Source of the DNA: CAXRDE01 sp964229355
Lineage (GTDB): Bacteria; Cyanobacteriota; Sericytochromatia; UBA7694
Length of the DNA stretch: 64,000 nt
NCBI GenBank assembly: GCA_964229355.1
Contig: CAXRDE010000024.1
Span: forward strand, 62,001 to 126,000
Direction of reading: 5' to 3'
Within the stretch, counting starts at the first letter, position 1. Every line of letters begins with the position of its first letter. Under the pieces are notes generated by a model. That model searched no databases and was not told the origin of the DNA. It worked only from the letters and a program-made list of their open reading frames with translations. The translations under genes and the position numbers were made by a program. Below, one piece after another: positions 1 through 9,296 of this stretch.

Positions 1-1
1 G

Positions 2-451
2 TGGGCGGCCCACCCTGTGGCGCTGTGGATGTTGATCAGTGCCACCGGCCTTGAAGTGGCCGCCTACTATATTCCCTGGTTAGACAATGCCCTGGACACC
101 CTTGCAACGCCCCTTGCAGTGGTGGCGGGCGCGCTGGTGACCTTTGGTTTTGCGCCTGAAATGCCGCCCCTGGCGCAGTGGAGCCTGGCCCTTATTGCCG
201 GAGGTGGGCTGGCCGGATTGACCCAAAGCGCGACGGTGGCCACCCGCGCAGCCTCTAGCGTGACCACCGGGGGACTGGGCAATCCTGTGGTGGCGACCCT
301 GGAGCTCTTGTTGGCGCTGGCCCTGTCTCTGCTGGCTATGTTTATGCCCTTTTTGGCGGTATTGGGCGTGCTCGGTGTCGGGCTCTGGTCTGGGGCGAAA
401 ATTCGCAATTATTTACGGCAACGGGCTCACGATCGCGCGCTTGTGCCCTGA
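2..451 (+). CDS. DUF4126 family membrane protein, 5' end outside the window
   Basis: The reading frame is open to the left edge (the codons before the first ATG read WAAHPVALW), so only the C-terminal part is present. It contains several hydrophobic membrane segments and the motifs IPWLDNALDTL and TTGGLGNPVVATLE. These match DUF4126 integral membrane proteins, which have a conserved PxLDxxLD and a TTGGLGNP segment. The molecular function of the family is unknown. The protein ends with a basic tail (KIRNYLRQRAHDRA). It lies 20 bases before the MoxR gene and could share its transcript. Confidence 0.75.
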   Translation, partial: WAAHPVALWMLISATGLEVAAYYIPWLDNALDTLATPLAVVAGALVTFGFAPEMPPLAQWSLALIAGGGLAGLTQSATVATRAASSVTTGGLGNPVVATLELLLALALSLLAMFMPFLAVLGVLGVGLWSGAKIRNYLRQRAHDRALVP

Positions 452-471
452 GCCTGTAGTATGATGCCTGC

Positions 472-1434
472 ATGAGCAATCTCTCTTCTTTTACCGCTGC
501 TGCAGATACCGAAGCGGTTACCCGTTTACATCGGGTGGCCGAGCACTTAAACCGCGTGATTTTAGGCAAACCCGAAGTCATTGAAAACCTTCTGGTGGCG
601 CTGTTGGCCCAGGGACATGTCTTGCTCGAGGATATTCCTGGACTTGGTAAAACCACGCTGGCGAAGGCCTTTGCCCACAGTTTGCAATGTCAGTTTCGGC
701 GTGTGCAATTTACACCCGATCTTTTGCCGTCAGACGTTTTGGGTACCTCCATTTACAACCCTGCTGACCAACGCTTTCACTTTCAAGAAGGCCCCATCTT
801 TACTCAAATCTTTATGGCCGATGAAATCAACCGCGCTTCGCCCCGTACCCAGTCCAGTTTATTAGAGGCCATGGCCGAAGGCCAGGTGAGTGTGGATGGC
901 GAACAGCGCACCCTGGCGTCTCCTTTTCTGGTCATTGCCACCCAGAACCCCATTGAGTACCAGGGCACCTACCCTTTGCCCGAGGCGCAACTGGACCGTT
1001 TTTTACTGGCTTTAAATCTGGGCTACCCTGCGCCAGAGTATGAGTTGCAAATGCTGTATCAGCCAGTGACCCCACTCACGCCACCCCTTCAGCTATTGCC
1101 CGAAGAGGTATTGGCCTTGCAGCACCAGGTGCAACAGGTGAGTTGTCATGAAGACCTCGGACGCTACCTGCTCAAGATCGTACAGGCCACCCGCTCTCAG
1201 GCGGATCAGGTTAAATTGGGCGCCAGTCCGCGGGCCACCCGCGATCTGTTTCGAAGCGCCAAAGCCCGGGCTCTGTTAAAAGGCCGTGATTTCGTCATCC
1301 CTGAAGATATACAGGTGTTGGCGGCTCCTGTATTGGCCCACCGTTTGGTGATGCAAGGGCAGGGACTGCAGCATCGGCTCTCTGCCTATGATTGGGTGAG
1401 CCAGATGGTACAAACCATTGCCCCCCCTCGCTAA
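472..1434 (+). CDS. MoxR family AAA+ ATPase
   Basis: A 320-residue AAA+ ATPase of the MoxR group. Walker A is at residues about 56-63 (PGLGKTTL), Walker B is MADEIN and is followed by RASPRTQSSLLEAM, and sensor 1 is ATQNPIEYQGTYPLPEAQLDRF. MoxR ATPases act as chaperones that assemble or activate partner complexes, typically with DUF58/VWA proteins. The stop codon overlaps the DUF58 gene by 17 bases, and a TgpA-like transglutaminase follows, which is the classic three-gene arrangement. No strong ribosome binding site precedes the ATG, but the next in-frame start would remove conserved N-terminal sequence. Confidence 0.95.
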   Translation: MSNLSSFTAAADTEAVTRLHRVAEHLNRVILGKPEVIENLLVALLAQGHVLLEDIPGLGKTTLAKAFAHSLQCQFRRVQFTPDLLPSDVLGTSIYNPADQRFHFQEGPIFTQIFMADEINRASPRTQSSLLEAMAEGQVSVDGEQRTLASPFLVIATQNPIEYQGTYPLPEAQLDRFLLALNLGYPAPEYELQMLYQPVTPLTPPLQLLPEEVLALQHQVQQVSCHEDLGRYLLKIVQATRSQADQVKLGASPRATRDLFRSAKARALLKGRDFVIPEDIQVLAAPVLAHRLVMQGQGLQHRLSAYDWVSQMVQTIAPPR

Positions 1435-2638
1435 ATCGCTGCGAAGACACTGGCGACGCTTTGCTGCATTTCAACGAAAAAACAACGGCTTTGCCATCTT
1501 ACAACGCTATTATGAACGGCATTTAACACCCACGGGCAAAGCCTTGCTGTTGCTACAGACCGTGAGTTTATCGCTGGGGCTGGTGGGCACAGAGGTGTTG
1601 ATCTATATGGTCATGTGCACCTTTTTGGCCCTTTGGCTGAGTGTTATCCTCATGGGCGCGTGGTCGCGCCCCCGTCAATGGCAACTCGAAAGCTTAAGTC
1701 TTACCCCTTTTGTGGCCCACCAGGCGCAACAGATGCGTTTGCAGGTGGGTTATCCCCATCGGCGTCCGGTGTTTCAGGCGCAAGTAGAGGCTTATCTCGT
1801 GCCCGTGCATAACCGTGAGGGCTTACGCTTGCGCAGCACGCAGACCCACGACGTATTAGCCTCCAGGCAGGGGTTTCAGATTCCCTGGACCCCCCAACGG
1901 CGGGGCAAGTACACCCTGCGCTCTGTGTCACTTATTTCGGTGTTCCCCCTGCAGTTGATGCGCTGGCGCTCCGTTAAATCCCTTGAGCAGACCCTGTGGG
2001 TGTATCCTGAGGCGACACCGCCCACTCTTGCGGCGTTGGCTTCGCCCGGCGCACGCTCAAGCCTACCCGTTTCGCATCATTTTTCTCGGACCCAGGCAGA
2101 GCATTTGGCGGGTACACGGCCCTGGCGATCGGGCGATAGTCCCCGCTTAATTCACTGGGCTGGCTTTGCCCGGACAGGACAATTAACGGTGAAAGAATTT
2201 CAGCAGGTTCAGCAGGTCAATATAGGCCTTGTGCTGGGGGGCGGCCTACACCCTGAGGGGGAAGACTTTGAAGATGCCCTGAGCCTGATGGCTGGCTTTT
2301 TAAAACATCTGAGTACTGAAAAGAGCGCGTACGAGTTGGCCTTTGTACAGCTGGGAGATGTGGTGCACCAGAGCGACAATGTGGCGGATTATTGGCAGGC
2401 GTTGACCCTGGCGGAGCTTAAGGAGGAGATGGATTGGTCCCATTGGGGTGAAGGGTGGCCCCAGGTGAGCCAGGTAATTTATGTGGGCCTCACTTTGCCT
2501 GCGTACCTGGAATCCTTGTTCCAGCCCTTGGAAGCCCACGGCATCGGCCTGAGTGTCTATGTGCCCCCGGCGCTGGCTCAGGCCCACGCGGGCGTTTTGA
2601 CTATTCCCGCGCGAGCCCATCGGGGGAGCCGGCCATGA
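1418..2638 (+). CDS. DUF58 domain protein of the MoxR operon
   Basis: A 406-residue protein with two hydrophobic segments near the N-terminus (about residues 42-75) and a DUF58 core marked by TRPWRSGDSPRLIHWAGFAR. DUF58 proteins have a VWA-like fold and are usually encoded beside MoxR ATPases. The partner substrate is not known here. The start is a TTG inside the end of the MoxR gene. No better start exists before the membrane segments, so the start is inferred from the overlap. The gene ends in an ATGA overlap with the transglutaminase gene, which indicates translational coupling. Confidence 0.88.
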   Translation: MPPLAKSLRRHWRRFAAFQRKNNGFAILQRYYERHLTPTGKALLLLQTVSLSLGLVGTEVLIYMVMCTFLALWLSVILMGAWSRPRQWQLESLSLTPFVAHQAQQMRLQVGYPHRRPVFQAQVEAYLVPVHNREGLRLRSTQTHDVLASRQGFQIPWTPQRRGKYTLRSVSLISVFPLQLMRWRSVKSLEQTLWVYPEATPPTLAALASPGARSSLPVSHHFSRTQAEHLAGTRPWRSGDSPRLIHWAGFARTGQLTVKEFQQVQQVNIGLVLGGGLHPEGEDFEDALSLMAGFLKHLSTEKSAYELAFVQLGDVVHQSDNVADYWQALTLAELKEEMDWSHWGEGWPQVSQVIYVGLTLPAYLESLFQPLEAHGIGLSVYVPPALAQAHAGVLTIPARAHRGSRP

Positions 2639-4773
2639 CCCTGGAACGTCCGTCCTGGCCCTATGTGCTGTTTTTTGTACTGACCCTGGGCCTGTGGTGC
2701 TACCAAAGTGCAGGGCGTGTGGCCGTGGCGTTTTTGCTGCTGGCGCTGGTGCTTATCGCTTACCGCATTCCCCGTTTTGTGCTCAAGCCCACTGCGGCGT
2801 GGCTGGCCTTATGGGGCAGCCTGCTGTTGGCCTTTTTTCAGTTTTTGGTGTTTGATCAGCGGGACTATCCCACCCTCGCCATTTATAACACCCGCTGGGT
2901 CGAATCCATAGGCTACACCCTGAGCGTTTTAATTACCCTGCAGTGGTTTTCGTGGCGCTCCCGTCACTTTAACTGGCTCTTGTTTTCGCTGGGGTTGTTG
3001 CTCATGAGCACGGGCATTATGCAAAATACCCTTTTGCACCGTCAGGGCTTTGCGGTGGGCCTGGGCCTGTTCTTTGGTGCTTTTTTGTGGGCACGCACTT
3101 ACCGTTACGCCCCCAGGCGTAACACACATCGGGTGTGGTGGCGCTACTGGGCGCGCCTGGCGGTTATGCTGGGGGTGTTTGCGGCCCTGAGCGTGACCCT
3201 TGTGCGTGGCGCTGAGCGGGTGGACCGCCGCTTCAATGAAATGCTCAATGATTGGCTTTTGCCAGACTTTCAGAGCTGGAGCGGTTTTTCGGGACTCACC
3301 CGCTTGCAGGGCGGGCAAAATATACGGCTGTCGAACGAGATTGCCTTTGTCATTGAAGGTGGGAATGTACCCGATTATTGGCGCGGCAATATTTTGACCC
3401 ATTACCATGAAGGCACCTGGACCCCTGAAGAAACCCTGCACGCCCCGCTGGCTTATGCCCAGCTGCCCGCTGACATCTCGCGTGGGGTGACGCAAAAAGG
3501 CGCTGTGCACTATCCGGTACAGGGCAGTCTTTTGCCCCATTACCGGGATCGCTTGCGGCCGGGTTTGACGTTAAACCCTTTACAGGTGTCGATGCGCAAC
3601 CCGTATAACGGTCTGTTGTTTTTTCCTGAAGAGACGGTATTGGTGGACTTGCCCGCGGCGGTGCCCACCTATCAAAATCGCTATGGCTTATTGCGCCGAG
3701 AACTGCGAGAAGCGCAGCATAGCTATACCCTGTGGTTACACCCTGAGAATCACATGCGTGCCCTGTACGACACCCAACTGCTCGAAGAAAACCTGCAGGT
3801 ACCCGCCGGAGTCAAACGGGCTTTGTTACCGCTGGCCCATGAGATCACCCGGGGGGCCGCCACAGATCAAGCCAAAGCCCAGGCCATTGAGCGTTGGTTT
3901 CGTCAGCATTTTCGTTATAGCTTGTCTACAGGGCCTACCGCTCAGGGGGTGGACCCTACCGTGGACTTTGTGCTGCGCCGCAAGCCCGCCTGGTGCTCCT
4001 GGTACGCCTCAGGCATGACCCTCATGCTGCGCAGCCTGGACATTCCAGCCCATGTGGTTAGCGGTTGGCGCAGCATGGACTATAACCCGTTGGCTCGCCA
4101 GTGGGTGGTGCGCGAAAAAGAAGCCCATGACTGGGTCGAAATGCTCGATGCCCAACAGCAACGCTGGGTGCGCTTTGATCCGACGCCACCCGAGGACCTG
4201 GCGGAAGTCACGGGCAGTGGCCAGGGCGCACCCTGGTATGAAAGCCTGTGGACGGCCCTGCAATTGTGGTGGCAAAAGGGCCGCGATCTTCTTGAAACCT
4301 GGCGGGTGCAGGATCTGCTGGTGGCCTTGCAACGGGCGGTGATTTCGCTTTTAAAACAGCCGCTGTTTTACGGGTTTTTGCTGGCGGCCCTGTGGTTAAA
4401 CCAGTGGCTTAAGCGCAAAAAACAGGCCGTCACCCCCGCGGTTTACACCCTGGATTATGGGGACGCACCCCGCGATTATACCGAGGCCTATGGGCAGTTT
4501 TTACACTGGCAGCAGCAGCGACAATTGCCACCGCCCGAACACCTGGACCTTTTGCTGTGGAGCCAGAGGGTGCGCGAGCAATTGCGTCCTGAAGAAGTCG
4601 CGGCGTTGGAGCAATTGCTGGCCGCCTTGATGGCCTGGCGCTTTCAAACCCGGTGCACGGCTGCGCAGCGGCAGCAGTACCAGCAGGACGTACAAAAAAA
4701 CCTCCATCACCTGCAGATCCTCTCTCAGGCACGCAAGTTTTCTGCCGAAAAGCAGGATATAATAGAAGAATAA
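2635..4773 (+). CDS. TgpA-like membrane transglutaminase (DUF3488 / transglutaminase core)
   Basis: 712 residues. The N-terminal part has several membrane helices (DUF3488/TgpA type). It is followed by a periplasmic transglutaminase-like domain with a complete triad: Cys454 (KPAWCSWYASG), His498 (EAHDWVEM) and Asp515 (RFDPTPP). A further hydrophobic segment comes next (LLKQPLFYGFLLAALWL), and then a C-terminal DUF4129-like helical tail. I chose the ATG that overlaps the DUF58 stop as ATGA. The open frame continues about 180 bases further upstream, but only inside the DUF58 gene. In Pseudomonas, TgpA is an essential membrane transglutaminase; its substrate is unresolved, and the role here is inferred by family. 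Confidence 0.92.
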   Translation: MTLERPSWPYVLFFVLTLGLWCYQSAGRVAVAFLLLALVLIAYRIPRFVLKPTAAWLALWGSLLLAFFQFLVFDQRDYPTLAIYNTRWVESIGYTLSVLITLQWFSWRSRHFNWLLFSLGLLLMSTGIMQNTLLHRQGFAVGLGLFFGAFLWARTYRYAPRRNTHRVWWRYWARLAVMLGVFAALSVTLVRGAERVDRRFNEMLNDWLLPDFQSWSGFSGLTRLQGGQNIRLSNEIAFVIEGGNVPDYWRGNILTHYHEGTWTPEETLHAPLAYAQLPADISRGVTQKGAVHYPVQGSLLPHYRDRLRPGLTLNPLQVSMRNPYNGLLFFPEETVLVDLPAAVPTYQNRYGLLRRELREAQHSYTLWLHPENHMRALYDTQLLEENLQVPAGVKRALLPLAHEITRGAATDQAKAQAIERWFRQHFRYSLSTGPTAQGVDPTVDFVLRRKPAWCSWYASGMTLMLRSLDIPAHVVSGWRSMDYNPLARQWVVREKEAHDWVEMLDAQQQRWVRFDPTPPEDLAEVTGSGQGAPWYESLWTALQLWWQKGRDLLETWRVQDLLVALQRAVISLLKQPLFYGFLLAALWLNQWLKRKKQAVTPAVYTLDYGDAPRDYTEAYGQFLHWQQQRQLPPPEHLDLLLWSQRVREQLRPEEVAALEQLLAALMAWRFQTRCTAAQRQQYQQDVQKNLHHLQILSQARKFSAEKQDIIEE

Positions 4774-4794
4774 TCACAAGAAAATGAGTGTACT

Positions 4795-6999
4795 ATGTCT
4801 ACGATCAGGACCAACGCCCAACCCACCCCGCTTTCCGATGTCCCCCGGGTAGAGGCCCGCAAGCCGCCTGTGGCGGTGGCCAATACGGTGGTTCCTGAAC
4901 AGACCAGTCTGGGGGCTGATGCCCCCGCGGTGGCGGGCGTTGCTCAGGATAAAGCCCTTCAAGACGCCCATGAACAGGTGAGTGCCCAGCTGGCTTCTCC
5001 CGCGGGCCTGTCTGCCGAGGATCTGCAGCGTCTTTTAAAGTCACCCACCCAGCGCCGTCAGATTTCACGGGTTTTACAACAGGCTCCTGAACTCAAGCAG
5101 GCCTTTTTACAGCGTGAAGGCGGAGCCGAAGTGCTTAACCTGTTGCAGCAACGCACCCTGTCTGCGGATCAAACCCGTCAAATTCAACGCTTTTTGGCCC
5201 AGCATTCCGGCGCCTCGCTGGCCTACCCCGGCCACGCCACGGGCATTGACGGCCAGTATGGCACCCGCACGCAACAGGCCTTGCTGAGCTTTTTAACCCA
5301 GGCCCTGCACCAACCCGACCCACCCACTGCCACGCCCCCTTCACCCACGCCACCCGCTGCGTCAAACTTCACCGGCCCCGGTGCGGTACTTAACACCCTC
5401 TCTGCGAGCCAACGTCAGCAATTGCAAACCCAGGCTCCTGAGGTTTACGCCCTGCTACAAAAAGGGCCGCTGACCGCCACCGAAAACCGTCAATTGCAAC
5501 AGGCCCTCGTCGACGCCGGTCATCAGCTCAGCTATCCCGGTCACCCCACGGGCGTCGACGGGGATTTTGGTCCCCGTTCGCGGGCCGCCCTGGCCAGTTG
5601 GGTACAGCAGCAGAGCCAGCCAGCTGCGCCCGCTGAGCCGGTTAGCCCACCACAAACACCTCAACCCGCTGCGCCTGAAGCCCCTGTCGCTCCTGCGCAG
5701 CCCGCTCCCGCTCTCAATGCCAATACGCCCTTGAACCGTTTGGCCCAACAGGTGCTAGACCTGCCCGCTGAGACCCGTGACAAACTGCCCGCGCCTTTGC
5801 AAGAAGCCTTGCGCCAGGTGGCCAGTGGCGATACTTCAAAAACCACCGCAAAAGCCCTGCAGCAGGCCCTCGTCGACATGGGCCAAAAATTAAATTATCC
5901 GGGTCATGCCACCGGCGTCGATGGACAACCGGGGCAACGCACCCGCCAGGCTCTGGTGAATGTGGTCGACAGCGCCATTACCGGCAAAGCCGCAGCGGTG
6001 CAAAAGTCCGGGCCTTTCCCCCATTACGATCGCATGCTTGATGACAACCTTTTGGACATGACCCTGGCCATCGGCTATGACGAAGGCACCGATGTGTACG
6101 CCAGTGCCCATACCTTTGAACAGCGCAAAATGCTGACCGCCCTGGCGGATCGCGGCTTTGTGCGCGATGACGCGAAAGCCCTCGCGCTGCTGAAGGCCGC
6201 TGGACAAGACCTAAAAGCGGACTACACAGCCCTCTATGTGAAAGAGAATGTGTCTGAAAAAGACGGCAAGCCCGTACACGCCATTGTGCGCGTGATTCAT
6301 GCCGGTGACGGCACCCAGGGGGCCGAAAAGCGTGCTGCAGCCATTGAGTCCATGAACCAAAGCGACGTCTTTATGTATGGCGGTCACGCCCGTTACGGAA
6401 CCGGTATGGACTTTGACCGCAACTTTACCGTGACCATTGACTGGAACGGCGTGCCCAACGCCCCCGCTCAGGGCAAAGTAACCTACAAAGATTATGGCGC
6501 GCTAAAGGACCTGCTGGGAGGGAATGCCGAAGCCAACCAGTGGCTGGCCACCTTAGACAAACAGGGTAAAATCACTGTCGAGGGCAGTAACGATGGCAAT
6601 GTGCGCATGAGCGAAAAAGACCTGCACCGTGCAGAGTTTGGCTCACGTCTGATGAACAAGGCCTTAGAAGGTGTGGACAACACCCTGTCTGAAGAAATTC
6701 AAGGGGACCGTTATCGTCTGTGGCTCTTTAACGGCTGCCGCACTGTCGACTATATGCCCAGCATACAAGCCGAAAGCCGTGAGAACCCGCTCCTGGGCAG
6801 TAAAAACCTGGACGTTATGACCACCGAACAAACCCTTTACTGGCACAATATTAGCAATAGTCTGATGCAGTTTCTGGACGGCGTCATGGCCCAGGATGGG
6901 ACCCCTGATTTACTGGGCCGCATGACGGGCGCGAACCCGGAACAAGCAGACCATGCCACCCACTCTGTGCACGGTTTTGCAGATAATCCGAAACAATGA
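4795..6999 (+). CDS. Triple peptidoglycan-binding-repeat protein with possible caspase-like Cys/His domain
   Basis: 734 residues with three copies of a PG_binding_1-like module. Each is built on YPGHxTGxDGxxGxR, at about residues 144, 247 and 368, with a helical segment before each. Pro/Ala-rich linkers separate them (for example PPSPTPPAAS and PAAPEAPVAP). The C-terminal domain (about 415-734) has MYGGHARYG with His531 and LWLFNGCRTVDYM with Cys648. This is the His-then-Cys order of clan CD (caspase/gingipain/CHAT-like) peptidases, although the 117-residue gap is long, so the call is tentative. No signal peptide is visible. A TATAAT box lies at 4759-4764, 30 bases upstream. The gene is coupled to the GH31 gene by an ATGA overlap. 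It could bind the cell wall after non-classical export, or act in the cytoplasm. Confidence 0.7.
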   Translation: MSTIRTNAQPTPLSDVPRVEARKPPVAVANTVVPEQTSLGADAPAVAGVAQDKALQDAHEQVSAQLASPAGLSAEDLQRLLKSPTQRRQISRVLQQAPELKQAFLQREGGAEVLNLLQQRTLSADQTRQIQRFLAQHSGASLAYPGHATGIDGQYGTRTQQALLSFLTQALHQPDPPTATPPSPTPPAASNFTGPGAVLNTLSASQRQQLQTQAPEVYALLQKGPLTATENRQLQQALVDAGHQLSYPGHPTGVDGDFGPRSRAALASWVQQQSQPAAPAEPVSPPQTPQPAAPEAPVAPAQPAPALNANTPLNRLAQQVLDLPAETRDKLPAPLQEALRQVASGDTSKTTAKALQQALVDMGQKLNYPGHATGVDGQPGQRTRQALVNVVDSAITGKAAAVQKSGPFPHYDRMLDDNLLDMTLAIGYDEGTDVYASAHTFEQRKMLTALADRGFVRDDAKALALLKAAGQDLKADYTALYVKENVSEKDGKPVHAIVRVIHAGDGTQGAEKRAAAIESMNQSDVFMYGGHARYGTGMDFDRNFTVTIDWNGVPNAPAQGKVTYKDYGALKDLLGGNAEANQWLATLDKQGKITVEGSNDGNVRMSEKDLHRAEFGSRLMNKALEGVDNTLSEEIQGDRYRLWLFNGCRTVDYMPSIQAESRENPLLGSKNLDVMTTEQTLYWHNISNSLMQFLDGVMAQDGTPDLLGRMTGANPEQADHATHSVHGFADNPKQ

Positions 7000-9290
7000 C
7001 CTTAATACATTTTCAGCCCGACCACTGGCAAGAGCTGCCAGAGGGTGGGCAGTGGGTCCATCCCCGCTACCGCTTTCAGATCACCGCCCACGACAAAGTG
7101 TGGCGGCTTTACGTATCGCACCGCAGCGAAGATCACGCCAAATCCTCACGCTTTGAGCGCCCGCCAGTGCCCACCACTACCCGGCATACGGGTGAGCAGG
7201 TGCAGTGTGATACCACGAGTCAGGGGCAGTTTGTGGGCTATGGCAGCCCTTGTCGGTTCTCGTTGGGGCCTTTACAAAACCTGGGTATTCTTACGGAGCC
7301 CACTGAGTCCTGGGTGCAGCAAGAAACGCAGGCCGCGGGCGATCCCCATATTTTTCAGGGGCACCCCGTGCGCGAGCAGCTCAATGGTGCGCCACTGGGG
7401 GCGGGCATTACCCTGAGCTTTCAGCTGAGCGATGATCTGGACTTTTACGGTCTGGGCGGGCGTACCGGCTTTCTGAACAAGCGCGGTCGCCGCTGGCATC
7501 AATGGGCCACCGATGAGTTCTTTCACACCCCGCAGGCAGATCCTTTATACCAGGCACACCCCTTTTTGCTGTTGCGCCAGGGCGATCAGTATTGGGGACT
7601 TTTTCTCGATGAAAGCTGGTATTCGGTGTTCGATCTGGGCTACACCGTACCGGATCAATGGATCCTTCACACCGCAGGCTCTACCTGTGACCTCTATCTG
7701 ATTCAGGGCGACGGGCCCGCAGACATTTTACAGCGCTATACCGAAGCGGTGGGGCGTGCGCCCATGCCGCCCCTCTGGGCTCTGGGCTTGCATCAATGCC
7801 GTTGGAGCTACCCCAATGCCACCAGCGCTCAGGAAGTGATTCATCAGTATGCTGCCCATGACTTGCCCCTGGATGCCCTGTGGTTAGACATTGATTACAT
7901 GGATGCTTACAAGGTGTTTACCTTTTCCACGCACCGCTTTCCCGATCCAGAAACCTTAATTCAGGGCTGGCAAGATCAGGGGGTCAAAACCGTCGTGATC
8001 GTGGACCCGGGTGTAAAGCGAGAACGCTATTATCCGGTGTATGAAGCGGGTCATGCGGAGTCTTTGTTTGTGCGCAACCAACGGGATGAAGAGCTGGTGG
8101 GTGAGGTGTGGCCGAGCCCTGTGGTGTGGCCTGACTTTAGCCTGGCGCGCACCCGTCAATGGTGGGGGGATTTGCACAGTTTTTACACCCACAAAGGGGT
8201 GGCTGGCATTTGGAACGACATGAATGAGCCGGCGGCATTTCGCTGGCCGAGCAAGACCTTGCCCTTAGACGCCCGACAAAACCAGGGTTCTCATGCCCAG
8301 TTTCACAACCTTTATGGCTTACACATGGCGCAGGCCACCTATGACGGCCTCAAACGTCTGAACCCTGACAAACGGCCCTTTGTACTGACCCGCTCCGGTG
8401 CGCCGGGGATTCAGCAATATGCCTGGGTCTGGACCGGCGATAATTCCTCTTTTTGGGAGCACCTGGAAGCCTCCATACCCATGCTGCTCAATTTGGGCAT
8501 GTCAGGGGTGCCCTTTGCGGGCGCAGATATTGGCGGATTTTCAGGCAGCGCCGACGGTGAGCTGTTGACCGCCTGGACCTGGCTGGGGGTGTTTTACCCC
8601 TTTATGCGGAACCATTCCGCCAAAATTAACCGTTCTCAGGAACCCTGGATTTTTGGGGAGCCCTGGCTGAGCCATATACGCGAAGCGTCGCAGTTTCGCT
8701 ATGAACTCTTGCCCTATCTTTACACCCTGGCAGAGCAGGCCCATCGCACCGGGGCACCGCTGATGCGTCCGCTGTATTACCATTATCCGCAGGATCCTGA
8801 GACCCGTCATGCCTCTGACAGCTTTTTGATGGGTGAAGATCTGCTGGTGGCTCCGGTGCTGCGCCCGGCCCAGCAGCGCCGTCTGGTGTATCTGCCCGCA
8901 GGGCAATGGGAAGACTTTTGGACCGGTGAAGTTTATGGGGGCGAGCAGTGGCGGGTGCATACGGTGTCTTATGCCCGTCCGGGATTGTTTCAGCGCTGTG
9001 GCAGCGCGATACCCTTGCAGCCCACCCAGCGCCACACCGAAGACGCCTGGTGGCCCGGTCTGTACTGGCGGGTATCACCCCTGGGTACGCCGGAGCAATG
9101 GCAGGCCGAAGGCCAGGTCTATTGTGATGCCGGTGAAGGCTTTGCGCCGGGTTGTCGAGATACCTTAAGGGTACAAGGGCAAGCCGAAACGCTCCGCTTT
9201 GTGGCCCATGATTTCACCACGCGGGGCATTCCTGCCCGTTTGCGCATTGCCCAAAAGGGGTTTCCCCGGCGCAGTGAATGGATGCCCTAG
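6996..9290 (+). CDS. Glycoside hydrolase family 31 (alpha-glucosidase type)
   Basis: 764 residues with the GH31 (beta/alpha)8 barrel signatures. LWLDIDYMDAYKVFTF forms the early barrel, WNDMNEPAAF carries the catalytic nucleophile Asp408, and WTGDNSSFWEHL carries the probable acid/base Asp482. The N-terminal galactose mutarotase-like domain is seen in FYGLGGRTGFLNKRGRRW. The family hydrolyses terminal alpha-glucosidic or alpha-xylosidic bonds. No signal peptide is present, so it is probably cytoplasmic. Its ATG overlaps the stop of the peptidoglycan-binding protein as ATGA, an unusual coupling for a glucosidase. Substrate specificity cannot be read from the sequence. Confidence 0.95.
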   Translation: MTLIHFQPDHWQELPEGGQWVHPRYRFQITAHDKVWRLYVSHRSEDHAKSSRFERPPVPTTTRHTGEQVQCDTTSQGQFVGYGSPCRFSLGPLQNLGILTEPTESWVQQETQAAGDPHIFQGHPVREQLNGAPLGAGITLSFQLSDDLDFYGLGGRTGFLNKRGRRWHQWATDEFFHTPQADPLYQAHPFLLLRQGDQYWGLFLDESWYSVFDLGYTVPDQWILHTAGSTCDLYLIQGDGPADILQRYTEAVGRAPMPPLWALGLHQCRWSYPNATSAQEVIHQYAAHDLPLDALWLDIDYMDAYKVFTFSTHRFPDPETLIQGWQDQGVKTVVIVDPGVKRERYYPVYEAGHAESLFVRNQRDEELVGEVWPSPVVWPDFSLARTRQWWGDLHSFYTHKGVAGIWNDMNEPAAFRWPSKTLPLDARQNQGSHAQFHNLYGLHMAQATYDGLKRLNPDKRPFVLTRSGAPGIQQYAWVWTGDNSSFWEHLEASIPMLLNLGMSGVPFAGADIGGFSGSADGELLTAWTWLGVFYPFMRNHSAKINRSQEPWIFGEPWLSHIREASQFRYELLPYLYTLAEQAHRTGAPLMRPLYYHYPQDPETRHASDSFLMGEDLLVAPVLRPAQQRRLVYLPAGQWEDFWTGEVYGGEQWRVHTVSYARPGLFQRCGSAIPLQPTQRHTEDAWWPGLYWRVSPLGTPEQWQAEGQVYCDAGEGFAPGCRDTLRVQGQAETLRFVAHDFTTRGIPARLRIAQKGFPRRSEWMP

Positions 9291-9296
9291 GGGCTT

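Noticed and set aside
2455..2634. Open frame ahead of the transglutaminase gene
   Set aside because: It lies inside the DUF58 gene in another frame. The ATGA junction at 2635 and the first membrane helix give the natural start.
2929..3540. A 203-codon minus-strand frame opposite the transglutaminase
   Set aside because: It is the GC-codon shadow of a gene with a complete catalytic triad, and has no recognisable domain.
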